Shown here: positions 38,706 through 47,186 of the stretch, piece by piece
Numbering within the stretch: position 1 is the first letter of the stretch
Layout of the letters: every line of letters begins with the position of its first letter
Source: Reichenbachiella faecimaris
GTDB lineage: Bacteria > Bacteroidota > Bacteroidia > Cytophagales > Cyclobacteriaceae
Reading direction: 5' to 3'
Length of the DNA stretch: 64,000 nt
Assembly: GCF_900176375.1 (NCBI RefSeq)
Contig: NZ_FWYF01000001.1
Location: 248,001 to 312,000 of the forward strand
Position numbers and translations under genes: made by a program
The notes under the pieces: model-generated
Told to the model about the DNA's origin: nothing
What the model saw: the letters and a program-made list of their open reading frames with translations, nothing else
The model's database searches: none

Positions 38706-39362
38706 ATGTTAAGTCACGCAGAAGAAAACTACCTCAAGGCTATTTATCATTTATCACAAGCTGACAAATCTGATGTATCCACCAATGCCATTGCAGAGGT
38801 ACTTCAAACCAAACCAGCTTCCGTAAGTGATATGATCAAAAAGTTGTCAGATAAGGGATTTGTCAATTATCAGAAATATAAAGGAGTGAACGTGTCTGTA
38901 AAGGGCAGAAAGGAGGCCTTACAGATCATAAGAAAGCATCGCCTGTGGGAAGTGTTCTTGGTAGACAAACTTCAGTTCAATTGGGACGAGGTGCATGATA
39001 TTGCTGAGCAACTGGAACACATCAAGTCCCCCATCCTTACCCAGAAGCTGGATAAGTTTTTAGGCTACCCGAGGATAGATCCTCATGGTGACCCCATTCC
39101 TGATGAAAGAGGAGAAATAGTGGTAGGAAAGAAAGTACCCTTATCAGAGATACAAGTAGGCAAAACGGTGCTGGTCACAGGTGTGGAAGATTCTGATTCG
39201 GAATTCCTATCACATTTGGACAAGATTCAAATTGCGCTAGGAACTAAAATTTTAATACAGGAAAAGAACTCTTTTGATGGGTCTATGCAAATAGAATTGA
39301 GTAATCAGAAAACCATTTTCATCTCAAAACAAGTAGCAGACAATTTATTAGTAACAGAATGA
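38706..39362 (+). CDS. DtxR/MntR-family metal-dependent repressor
   Basis: 218 residues: winged helix (residues ~1-65, EENYLKAIYHL and TKPASVSDMIKKLSDKGF), metal-binding/dimerisation domain (~70-140, KHRLWEVFL, HDIAEQLEH, GYPRIDPHGDPIP) and a C-terminal FeoA/SH3 domain (~150-215). At the position where DtxR has Cys102 and MntR has Glu99, this protein has Glu (AEQLEH), which favours Mn2+ sensing; the N-terminal ligand position has Asn (EENYL) instead of Met or Asp. It is followed by the transporter genes with a 4-bp overlap, so it probably represses its own uptake operon. Confidence 0.9.
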   Translation: MLSHAEENYLKAIYHLSQADKSDVSTNAIAEVLQTKPASVSDMIKKLSDKGFVNYQKYKGVNVSVKGRKEALQIIRKHRLWEVFLVDKLQFNWDEVHDIAEQLEHIKSPILTQKLDKFLGYPRIDPHGDPIPDERGEIVVGKKVPLSEIQVGKTVLVTGVEDSDSEFLSHLDKIQIALGTKILIQEKNSFDGSMQIELSNQKTIFISKQVADNLLVTE

Positions 39363-40276
39363 AAAACAATTCATATATACACCTAATGGTTATGGCGGTT
39401 TTAATCTGCGCATGCCAACCAAATAAGAATGCCAGAAATGGCAAGCTCAAAGTAGTGACTACCACGGGTATGATCTATGATGCTGTTATTAATATTGCTG
39501 GTGACAGCGTTGAAGCTTTGGCTTTGATGGGGCCAGGTGTAGACCCACATCTCTACAAAGCCACACAAGGAGATTTAAAAAAACTTCAGGAGGCAGATCT
39601 GATATTTTACAACGGCTTGCACTTGGAGGGCAAAATGGGTGAAATATTTGAAAAACTAGGTCGCATTAAATCTGTGAAGGCCGTGTCTGAAGATATAACA
39701 ACCTCCAGGTTCCGTGCCAGTGAATTGTATCCTGGGACTTACGATCCTCATATCTGGTTTGACGTATCTCTATGGAAAGAAGCAGTAAAAAACGTGCACA
39801 AAAATCTGATCCTCATAGATGACGTAAACAAAGCTTATTACGATCAAAATGCAGTTTCCTATCTGAACTCCTTAGATTCCTTACATCTTGCAGTCAATGC
39901 TGCGATACAAGAAATACCTGAGTCACAGAGAATGCTGATCACTGCGCACGATGCTTTTGGCTACTTTGGAGAAGCGTACAACATAGAAGTTAAAGGACTT
40001 CAGGGGATTTCTACCCTATCTGAGCCAGGTCTAAAAGACGTTGCTGATTTAGTCAATCTTATTGTTGAAAATGAAATTAAAGCCGTTTTTATTGAGACTT
40101 CAGTATCTAAGAAAGCCATCAACGCAGTAGTGGAAGGTTGCAAACAGAACGGACATGATGTGATCATAGGTGGAAGTTTATATTCTGATGCCATGGGGCC
40201 TTTTGGCCAATTTGAAGGCACTTATATTGGTATGGTTCATACCAATGTTCAAACCATAGTAAACGCACTGAAATGA
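39359..40276 (+). CDS. Mn/Zn ABC transporter, substrate-binding lipoprotein (TroA-like)
   Basis: 305 residues with a lipoprotein signal (MAVLICACQ; Cys19). Cluster A-I fold with metal ligands matching TroA: H64 (GVDPHLYKA), H131 (YDPHIWFD), H197 (ITAHDAFGYF) and D277 (LYSDAMG). The His-His-His-Asp set of TroA binds Zn2+ and Mn2+, so metal preference cannot be fixed from ligands alone. Overlaps the regulator gene by 4 bp and the ATPase gene by 4 bp. Confidence 0.91.
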   Translation: MKNNSYIHLMVMAVLICACQPNKNARNGKLKVVTTTGMIYDAVINIAGDSVEALALMGPGVDPHLYKATQGDLKKLQEADLIFYNGLHLEGKMGEIFEKLGRIKSVKAVSEDITTSRFRASELYPGTYDPHIWFDVSLWKEAVKNVHKNLILIDDVNKAYYDQNAVSYLNSLDSLHLAVNAAIQEIPESQRMLITAHDAFGYFGEAYNIEVKGLQGISTLSEPGLKDVADLVNLIVENEIKAVFIETSVSKKAINAVVEGCKQNGHDVIIGGSLYSDAMGPFGQFEGTYIGMVHTNVQTIVNALK

Positions 40277-41064
40277 TTATAAATGTCGAAAACCCAGTCT
40301 TGGAAATTCATGACCTGACGGTTACCTACAGTAGAAAACCAGTCCTATGGGGAGTAGACCTCACTTTGCCCAAAGGAGCTTTGGTAGGTGTAATTGGCCC
40401 CAATGGTGCGGGAAAATCCACGCTGATCAAAGCTATAATGGAAATTGTTCCACTGAGCAGTGGTTGGGTTGAGTTATTGGGTCAACCTATTACTGAAATA
40501 AGAAATCGAGTAAGTTATGTGCCTCAAAAGGAATCTGTAGACTGGGATTTTCCTGCATCAGTTAGAGATGTGGTTGTGATGGGCAGATACGCTGAATTAG
40601 GCCTTTTTAAAAGACCAAGAAAAGCCGATTATGAAGCAGCTGATTATGCACTTGAACAAGTAAATATGCAGCAATTTGCCAGTCGCCAAATCAGCCAGTT
40701 ATCTGGTGGGCAACAGCAACGCGTATTTTTGGCGCGAGCTTTAGCTCAAAATGCTGAAATCTATTTCATGGATGAACCTTTTGCAGGTGTAGATGCAGCA
40801 ACAGAGAAGACCATTATCAACATCCTGAAGAACATGTCTGAAGAAGGCAAAACTGTGGTAGTCGTACATCACGATTTACAAACTGTTTCCCAATATTTCA
40901 ACTGGGTGGTGCAATTGAACACCAGATTGGTTGCGTCTGGCCCCATTGATCAGGCTTTCACTCAAGAACTACTACAAGAAACTTATGGTGGCAAACTGAG
41001 TATTCTTTCTGAGGTTGGGAATCTTCTGAAAAAACAACAATTTCCAACACGTGATTTGACCTAG
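40273..41064 (+). CDS. Mn/Zn ABC transporter ATPase (TroB-like)
   Basis: 263 residues with Walker A GPNGAGKST (42-50), signature LSGGQQQR (143-150), Walker B IYFMDEP (163-169) and switch His in VVVHHDL. Typical of the MntB/ZnuC/TroB group of manganese, zinc and iron importers. Follows the binding protein with an ATGA overlap; the permease starts 7 bp after its stop. Confidence 0.92.
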   Translation: MIINVENPVLEIHDLTVTYSRKPVLWGVDLTLPKGALVGVIGPNGAGKSTLIKAIMEIVPLSSGWVELLGQPITEIRNRVSYVPQKESVDWDFPASVRDVVVMGRYAELGLFKRPRKADYEAADYALEQVNMQQFASRQISQLSGGQQQRVFLARALAQNAEIYFMDEPFAGVDAATEKTIINILKNMSEEGKTVVVVHHDLQTVSQYFNWVVQLNTRLVASGPIDQAFTQELLQETYGGKLSILSEVGNLLKKQQFPTRDLT

Positions 41065-41071
41065 ACTATTG

Positions 41072-42376
41072 ATGGAAGACCTTATCACATTTTTCTCATT
41101 TCAGAATCCGAACATTAGATATGTTACTGGAGGATCAGTATTGTTAGCGATTAGCTCAGCGCTGGTTGGGTGTTTCACTTTTCTAAAGAAAAAGGCACTA
41201 GTTGGAGATGCAGTTGCACATGCTGTATTGCCAGGCATTTGTTTGGCCTTCCTTATATCTGGCACCAAAAATCCGATATATCTAATTACTGGGGCATTCA
41301 TCACGGGATGGCTGTCTCTGATTTTGATAGATGTGATTACGCGAAAATCAAAAATTAAAGAAGACACAGCCATTGGGCTTATCCTTTCTGTATTTTTTGG
41401 AATTGGCATCCTGTTGTTGACCATGATTCAGCATTCAGGCAATGCTGCTCAAACCGGTCTGGATTCTTTCTTGTTTGGAAAGGCGGCAGCTTTGGTGGGT
41501 CAGGATTTAATGATCTTTAGTGTGATCAGTATTTGTCTTCTGCTAGGTGTGATACTGTTTTATAAAGAATTTGCCTTAATCTCCTTTGATGAAGATTTTG
41601 CTAAATCCATTGGTTTTCCAGTCAAACGACTTGAGTTGGCCCTAACAACTTTAACTGTCTTAGCGGTAGTGACAGGCATACAAGCTGTAGGTGTTGTTCT
41701 GATGGCTGCTATGCTTATTACTCCAGCTGCTGCTGCAAGATTCTGGACCAACAAGTTGAATATCATGCTTCTTTTGGCTGCCATTTTTGGGGCTTTTTCT
41801 GGAGTGAGTGGCGCATATATTTCTTATGTAGCTCCCTCTATGCCCACTGGGCCGTGGATTGTGATGGTGATATCAATGATCGCTATAGTCTCCTTTTTCG
41901 TTGCGCCCGAAAAGGGAATTCTGTACAAATTGGTTCGTCAGTCAAAAATCAAGAAACGTATTCTAAGTGAGAATATCCTTAAACTGTTCTATCAACTAGG
42001 GGAAATCGATAACAATTTTGAAGAGCAAAGAAATCGAGAACAGATTCAAGCTAAGCGACCAATAAAAACACCCACCCTCCTATCAGGACTCAACAAATTA
42101 ACCAATCAAGGGTTTTTGAAATACCAAAATGGAGGCTGGCAGTTGACAAGTCAAGGTCAGAAAAAAGGCCAAAGGATTGTGAAACTACATAGACTTTGGG
42201 AGGTCTATCTGACCAAATATTTGCGTATCGCGCCAGATCATGTGCACGAGGATGCGGATAATATCGAGCATATTCTTACCCCAGAATTAGAAGCAAGATT
42301 AGAGGCCCTCTTGCAATACCCTACCAGTGATCCTCATGAATCCAATATTCCATACAATAAACCAATTAAGAATTAA
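41072..42376 (+). CDS. metal ABC permease fused to a C-terminal DtxR-like domain
   Basis: 434 residues. The first ~285 are an ABC-3 family permease with seven to eight helices (GDAVAHAVLPGICLAFL is the cytoplasmic coupling motif). Residues ~300-434 contain a winged-helix segment (TLLSGLNKLTNQGFLKY... LTSQGQKKGQRI) and a DtxR-type metal-binding region (LHRLWEVYLTKYL, HEDADNIEH, DPHESNIP). The ligand set resembles the free regulator, with Asp at the Cys102/Glu99 position. The fused part should lie in the cytoplasm, where it could sense metal and gate transport. This fusion recurs in Bacteroidota genomes but its function is undescribed to my knowledge. Start at ATG 41072; a TTG one codon earlier is also possible. 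Confidence 0.88.
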   Translation: MEDLITFFSFQNPNIRYVTGGSVLLAISSALVGCFTFLKKKALVGDAVAHAVLPGICLAFLISGTKNPIYLITGAFITGWLSLILIDVITRKSKIKEDTAIGLILSVFFGIGILLLTMIQHSGNAAQTGLDSFLFGKAAALVGQDLMIFSVISICLLLGVILFYKEFALISFDEDFAKSIGFPVKRLELALTTLTVLAVVTGIQAVGVVLMAAMLITPAAAARFWTNKLNIMLLLAAIFGAFSGVSGAYISYVAPSMPTGPWIVMVISMIAIVSFFVAPEKGILYKLVRQSKIKKRILSENILKLFYQLGEIDNNFEEQRNREQIQAKRPIKTPTLLSGLNKLTNQGFLKYQNGGWQLTSQGQKKGQRIVKLHRLWEVYLTKYLRIAPDHVHEDADNIEHILTPELEARLEALLQYPTSDPHESNIPYNKPIKN

Positions 42377-43260
42377 TGGATGCACTATACATCATAACTG
42401 CAGGCTCTTTAGTTGCCATTACTTGTGGACTATTGGGATGTTTTCTCATTCTTAGGAAGATGGCGATGGTTGGGGATGCCATATCTCATGCAGTACTGCC
42501 TGGGATTGTATTGGCTTTTTTGATTAGCGGAAGTAGGGATTCTGTGGTGATGCTTTTGGGTGCGGGTGTCATAGGCATTTTAACGACTGTATTAATTGAA
42601 TTTTTTCATAAAAAAGGAAATTTACAGGCTGATGCTTCAATTGGTGTTACTTTCACCTGGCTATTTGCCCTTGGTGTTATTTTGATCTCTGTATTCGCCA
42701 ATGAAGTCGATTTGGATCAGGATTGTGTGCTACATGGTGAAATCGCATACGTGCCGCTTGATTTATGGATTACAGACTCTGGTGTGATATTAGGGCCACG
42801 GGTGTTGTATGTTTCGGGCTTTGTGTTTTTGGTCATTATTGGATTTATTGTCTTAGGGTATAAGGAATTGTACCTCACTACCTTTGACCCTGCATTTGCT
42901 ACTGCCATTGGAGTATCTACAGTGCTTTGGCATTATTTGTTGATGGCAGCAGTTTCTCTCACCACAGTTGCATCTTTTGAATCTGTGGGTGCAATTCTGG
43001 TGGTGGCACTTCTCATAGCTCCTCCAGCCACGGCCTATATGCTCACCAATAGCTTCCCAAAAATGTTGGTAGTAACGGCTTTATTGGGCGTCATAGTATC
43101 AGCTGCTGGGTATTATCTGGCTGTCCTTTTGGATGGATCTATTGCTGGCGCCATGTCTACAGTTGCTGGCCTATTGTTTTTGATTGCCTTTCTATTCTCT
43201 CCTTCTGAAGGAATAGTATCTATCGCCATTCGACGGAAATTAGCTAAACCTAATGCTTGA
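42376..43260 (+). CDS. metal ABC permease (TroD-like)
   Basis: 294 residues of ABC-3 permease with eight helices and the coupling motif GDAISHAVLPGIVLAFL. It overlaps the stop of the fused permease by one base (TAATG). Two permease genes in one operon fit a heteromeric TroC/TroD channel. Lacks the C-terminal DtxR-like extension of its partner. Confidence 0.92.
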   Translation: MDALYIITAGSLVAITCGLLGCFLILRKMAMVGDAISHAVLPGIVLAFLISGSRDSVVMLLGAGVIGILTTVLIEFFHKKGNLQADASIGVTFTWLFALGVILISVFANEVDLDQDCVLHGEIAYVPLDLWITDSGVILGPRVLYVSGFVFLVIIGFIVLGYKELYLTTFDPAFATAIGVSTVLWHYLLMAAVSLTTVASFESVGAILVVALLIAPPATAYMLTNSFPKMLVVTALLGVIVSAAGYYLAVLLDGSIAGAMSTVAGLLFLIAFLFSPSEGIVSIAIRRKLAKPNA

Positions 43261-43312
43261 TTTTTTTCTCCAAAAGAAAAATGCTTTCTTTAACCCAAAT
43301 TGAATTTTTACT

Positions 43313-44128
43313 ATGCGATTGATTGTCCTTTTGACTATAATAACTTTTTCTACTGTGCTCATGGCACTGTCTCCTAAACGCACTTACAATCATACGCCCC
43401 ATGATTTTCATATGACATACGAAAAGCTTACCATACCCTCTAGTGGTGGTGCTCAGCTCAATGCATGGTATTTCCCATCTGATTTGGGTGATCAACTCAT
43501 GATTATCAGTCATGATGGTGTCGGCAATATGGGTGATTATCTGGAGCGTGTGAAAATCCTAGTGCATTACGGTTTTAGTGTGGTGATCTATGATTATCGT
43601 GGGTTTGGTCAAAGTAGTGACTTTAAGATTAATAAGTTTCAATATGTGTACAAGGAATTTTACGATGACTTTGATGCTGTTTACAATTATTGTGAAAATA
43701 GATTTCATCACGAACTCATTGCCTATGGCTGGGGAATAGGTGCTGGTATTTCCGTAAGCAGAGGGTATCAAAAAGAAGATATAGCAGGAATTATTGCGGA
43801 TGAACCTTTTGTGGATTTCACTGCATTAAAAGCTCAATTTGGAAAAATAAATGCGGTAATGACATTGCCAGATGGTATAGAAAACAATGATTTTAATGCC
43901 TTGACAGTAGTGCAAAAAACACCTGGAAAAAATTTGCGCGGCATCCTCTATCTTCATGGCTCAAAAAACTTTTTATATTCCTCAGAAGATATGGATAAGC
44001 TCATGAACGCCACCTCTTTGGATTTCAAAGAATTGTATCAATTTGATGTAGCTTCCAGAATGGACAACTTCACCATTAACGAATCTGACTATGCCAAGCA
44101 GATTTATGGATTTGTATTAAACTTATAG
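43313..44128 (+). CDS. alpha/beta-hydrolase-fold protein lacking the nucleophile
   Basis: 271 residues with an N-terminal membrane helix or signal (VLLTIITFSTVLMAL). The fold is clear: YDYRGFGQS (93-101) after strand 4, and a C-terminal acidic residue near HGSKNFLYSSEDM. But the nucleophile elbow GxSxG reads GWGIG (139-143), with Gly at position 141 in place of Ser. The catalytic His also is not in a recognisable motif. It may be a non-enzymatic binding protein. Follows the transporter operon by 52 bp on the same strand; connection uncertain. Confidence 0.83.
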   Translation: MRLIVLLTIITFSTVLMALSPKRTYNHTPHDFHMTYEKLTIPSSGGAQLNAWYFPSDLGDQLMIISHDGVGNMGDYLERVKILVHYGFSVVIYDYRGFGQSSDFKINKFQYVYKEFYDDFDAVYNYCENRFHHELIAYGWGIGAGISVSRGYQKEDIAGIIADEPFVDFTALKAQFGKINAVMTLPDGIENNDFNALTVVQKTPGKNLRGILYLHGSKNFLYSSEDMDKLMNATSLDFKELYQFDVASRMDNFTINESDYAKQIYGFVLNL

Positions 44129-44686
44129 TTAATCCAACTTACGTGTGTTGCGATACATAAAGGCGAGTCCAATCCCTACTGAAGCACCAAAGGCGTGTGA
44201 CTCCCAAGAAATATTTGAAACTGTGGGCAGCATGCCGTAAACTAATCCTCCATAGAGAATAACGACTATTATGGAAATAGCCAATGAGCGAAAATCTTTT
44301 CGAAACAATCCAAATGAAATAAGAAAGAAAGCCAGACCATAAATCAACCCACTTGCGCCAATATGATAAAATGGTCTTCCAAAAAACCAAACCAATATGC
44401 CTGTGAGGATATAGCAATTCGCAAATACCCAAAGTGCAATCCGATTGTAAAAAATAAATATTGTTACCCCTAAGAACAACAAAGGCAATGTATTAGACAA
44501 TATATGCTGTGTATTTCCATGAACCAAAGGTCCAGTAATAATGCCTACTAGGCCCTCTATGGTTCTTGGATAAATGCCCAGAAACCCAAGATCGACGTGA
44601 GAATAAAATTGAAAGGTGAACACCAACCAAATGACAAATGTCAAACGTAGCGGGTAAATTATATCAGCTCGATATCTGGTGTACAT
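44129..44686 (-). CDS. rhomboid-family intramembrane protease
   Basis: 185 residues with six membrane helices. The catalytic dyad is S112 (GASGLIYG) and H164 (SWESHAFGASVG), with the conserved HGNTQHILSNTLPL (57-70) of the L1/TM2 region. It cleaves membrane proteins within or near the bilayer. Its stop touches that of the convergent hydrolase gene without a spacer. Confidence 0.92.
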   Translation of the reverse strand: MYTRYRADIIYPLRLTFVIWLVFTFQFYSHVDLGFLGIYPRTIEGLVGIITGPLVHGNTQHILSNTLPLLFLGVTIFIFYNRIALWVFANCYILTGILVWFFGRPFYHIGASGLIYGLAFFLISFGLFRKDFRSLAISIIVVILYGGLVYGMLPTVSNISWESHAFGASVGIGLAFMYRNTRKLD

Positions 44687-44702
44687 AGTTCAGGTTTGGA
44701 GC

Positions 44703-44727
44703 AAAAAAAACCCCGACTTGCGGGGTT
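44703..44727 (-). terminator. intrinsic terminator of the TerB-like gene
   Basis: A perfect 7-bp stem (AACCCCG/CGGGGTT, 44709-44727) with a 5-nt loop is followed on the minus strand by a run of eight T residues. It lies 16 bp after the TerB-like gene. Confidence 0.85.
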
Positions 44728-44742
44728 ATTGTTTTCAGGATT

Positions 44743-45210
44743 TTAGTAATCCGAGGGATCGTCAATCATTGACAGTTCCATCAGTTTTGCTTCTTCATAG
44801 CTCACAGACATATAGCCTAATATACCACCTGAAGCCTCTGCTACTTTCTTAGCCATATCTTTCAAACTTGCGTGTAATTTGATGGCAAATTTATGTTCGA
44901 TTTTAGGTAAGATGAAGTTTAATTTTCTTAACTCTTTGCCAATAATTTCAGATCTACCTTCAGGTGAGTCAGGCATCTCATTTACTATTTGCTCAAACTT
45001 CTCTTTAAAATCTTTACCTACCTCTTTGTAGTATTCGATAAGTTGTTCTCTAGCTCTAGATTGTTTGCTATTAGCAATTTCCACAGCTTGATGGATTTCA
45101 GTCTTGTCTATCTTGTCATCGGCTCCTGCTATAAGAATAGATACCAAGACTGGAGCCTTCAGCAACACCTCTATTTCATCATCACGCAACGTGTTGAATT
45201 CCTTAATCAT
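44743..45210 (-). CDS. TerB-like helical protein
   Basis: 155 residues, all-helical, no signal. The motif LVSILIAGADDKIDKTEIHQAVEI (22-45) resembles the acidic DGxIxxxE loop of TerB tellurite-resistance domains, a possible divalent-ion site. Later helices EIIGKELRKLNFILPKIEHKF and SLKDMAKKVAEASGG complete a four-helix fold. Single gene with its own terminator. Assignment to TerB is tentative. Confidence 0.7.
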   Translation of the reverse strand: MIKEFNTLRDDEIEVLLKAPVLVSILIAGADDKIDKTEIHQAVEIANSKQSRAREQLIEYYKEVGKDFKEKFEQIVNEMPDSPEGRSEIIGKELRKLNFILPKIEHKFAIKLHASLKDMAKKVAEASGGILGYMSVSYEEAKLMELSMIDDPSDY

Positions 45211-45319
45211 CTGATTGAAATTTATTATTGGTTTAAAAAATCGAAAATAAACTAATTCAACTAAATCAGAAAATTTTCAATGTAATTTACGTATTAAACG
45301 AGCGCACTAAGTAAATCCC

Positions 45320-46756
45320 CTATTGGCTTAATTGATCCATCCGTTTTCGATCACTTATGAAATTTTCAATTTGCTCGACGTCTAGTTTTTTGGCGATTAT
45401 TTTTTTATCCTTGTCTACAATATAAACTTGTGGTGTACTGCGTACATTGTACTGCACACGAAAATTACTTTTGTAATAAGGATCTCCTAAATTGGTCCAT
45501 CCTTTGAGGTCAAATTTCTTTATAAAATCTTTCCACTTTTTTATGTCTGTTCCTACCGTGATGGCAGCTACGTCGAAATCACCTTCCATTTTTTTGTAAA
45601 GGTCATAGAGTACAGGGGTCTTCTTCTTACAGTGTCCGCAGTCAGGGTCATAAAAATACAACACCATATAATCTGATTTAATGTCATACAAACTCGTCCT
45701 GTTTTCCAATGTGTCAATGAGATGAATTTGAGGCGCTTTGAGCCCTATTTGATTTTCTCTTTGAAATTTCATTTCCTTTTCCAACTCAGCAAGCAAAGTG
45801 CTATCCGCCCAGTCAATTTTTCCGTTCAGATAATAATTATCTGATAGATGTACAAACACTTTGTCCATTCCCATGATCTTTGGGTTTTGATACTCTTGAA
45901 AAAAAGTACCCATCCAAAATCTAAAGAGTTCTGGATTGCTTTCACACTTAGCCAGTACGTAGTCTATAGAGGCAATAATTGAGTCGGGATGTTGAAAAGT
46001 TACCCGCTCAATATATTCTCTAACTTTTCCATAAAAATTAGGTGCACGAATCAATCCATCAGAGCTAAAATCAATACCATCAAAAAAGTGATCTTTATAA
46101 TAATTGTATTGAGCCTTTTTCTGCTCCATAGTGAGTGAGTCTGAATCAATCTCTAACTCTGGCGATTTGGCCATCATGATCAAAATTTGACTCATATACG
46201 TATCACCAAACGACTGAAGCAGACTATCCCGTTTGTTCGTATTCAGCTCATTCAACTCGGACATTCTTTTTCTCACCCGCAGGGTATCAGACGATACACT
46301 GGTAGAATCCAGAGTACTAGTCAGCTCTTTCATATTTTGCTGATGATTGATCATTACAAGCTGGAACGCTTTGAATTGCTCATTGTCTTGGCAATTTTCA
46401 ATTGATAAATCGGGATATGTGGTTTCCCTTTTAGTGGTAAGACTAAATTCCAGCGAACGATCAATTAAAAAATCCATGGTGTAAGAGCCTGTATACAGAA
46501 AATAAACACCAGTCTTGATCAATTTTTTATCTTCAAAAAGCATGTAACCCTTATTTGAAATTGATGTGGTGTCCAATACATATCTTTTATCTCCTCTGTA
46601 GTAACCCAGGTAAGCTACACTGTCTTCAATACCTTCAACAATAATTTCAATCTTGTATGCTCGCTTTTCAGTATCAATATCTTGTGCTGACCCTATAAGA
46701 TGACAGCAAATAAATAGGAGAGTAAACAGGCTTAACAAATTAGTTTTGTTCATCAT
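45320..46756 (-). CDS. secreted thioredoxin-like protein with DUF4369/DUF5106-type N-terminus
   Basis: 478 residues with a signal peptide (SLFTLLFICCHLIGSAQ). A beta-rich N-terminal domain (~30-130, VYFLYTGSYTMDFLIDRS) of DUF4369 type and a helical DUF5106-like middle precede a TlpA-type thioredoxin domain (~330-475) with active site CGHC in YDPDCGHCKKKTPVLYDLY and cis-Pro in VRSTPQVYIVDKD. Such proteins reduce disulfides in the periplasm of Bacteroidota. Single gene. Confidence 0.87.
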   Translation of the reverse strand: MMNKTNLLSLFTLLFICCHLIGSAQDIDTEKRAYKIEIIVEGIEDSVAYLGYYRGDKRYVLDTTSISNKGYMLFEDKKLIKTGVYFLYTGSYTMDFLIDRSLEFSLTTKRETTYPDLSIENCQDNEQFKAFQLVMINHQQNMKELTSTLDSTSVSSDTLRVRKRMSELNELNTNKRDSLLQSFGDTYMSQILIMMAKSPELEIDSDSLTMEQKKAQYNYYKDHFFDGIDFSSDGLIRAPNFYGKVREYIERVTFQHPDSIIASIDYVLAKCESNPELFRFWMGTFFQEYQNPKIMGMDKVFVHLSDNYYLNGKIDWADSTLLAELEKEMKFQRENQIGLKAPQIHLIDTLENRTSLYDIKSDYMVLYFYDPDCGHCKKKTPVLYDLYKKMEGDFDVAAITVGTDIKKWKDFIKKFDLKGWTNLGDPYYKSNFRVQYNVRSTPQVYIVDKDKKIIAKKLDVEQIENFISDRKRMDQLSQ

Positions 46757-47050
46757 AAAATGTGATTAATGATTTAGGAACGTAAAACAAACAAAATTGA
46801 CTCAAGTAGCTAAGTAATTAACAAATTTTTAACTGTCAGCTCATCTCATTCATCTGTGGTTAACTACCTATTAGATGTGTAAGACATTGTTTGTAGCCAT
46901 TGATGGCCTCATGACAGATACTTTATTTGTTGCCCCAAATGTCCAGAATACAACCATACTATGCCAATCAAAGACTAGAAAAAATTTGATGAAATATCAA
47001 TGTTTAACTACCTTGACATTAAAATAATTTTAAACTTAAATACATAAGCT

Positions 47051-47146
47051 ATGAAACTTATTGATGAATTAAACTACATCAGTAGATTGCCAGAAGACGA
47101 GGATGATGAAAATGATCCACCTCCAGTACCAGACGGGCGTAATTAA
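47051..47146 (+). CDS. 31-residue acidic/proline-rich mini-protein ahead of a hybrid kinase
   Basis: A short frame opens with ATG at 47051: MKLIDELNYISRL, then an acidic run (PEDEDDEND), PPPVP and the C-terminal DGRN, stop at 47144-47146. It has an A-rich leader, no signal peptide, and lies 40 bp upstream of the TPR-HK-AraC gene on the same strand. The biased composition is unlike spacer DNA in the window. Leader-plus-acidic-core layouts recall precursors of modified peptides, but no modifying enzyme is nearby. It could be a signal for the kinase or a leader peptide, or be fortuitous. Confidence 0.5.
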   Translation: MKLIDELNYISRLPEDEDDENDPPPVPDGRN

Positions 47147-47186
47147 TTAGAAAAGCAGCATTTTGAGAAATATTAGTATTAATTAA

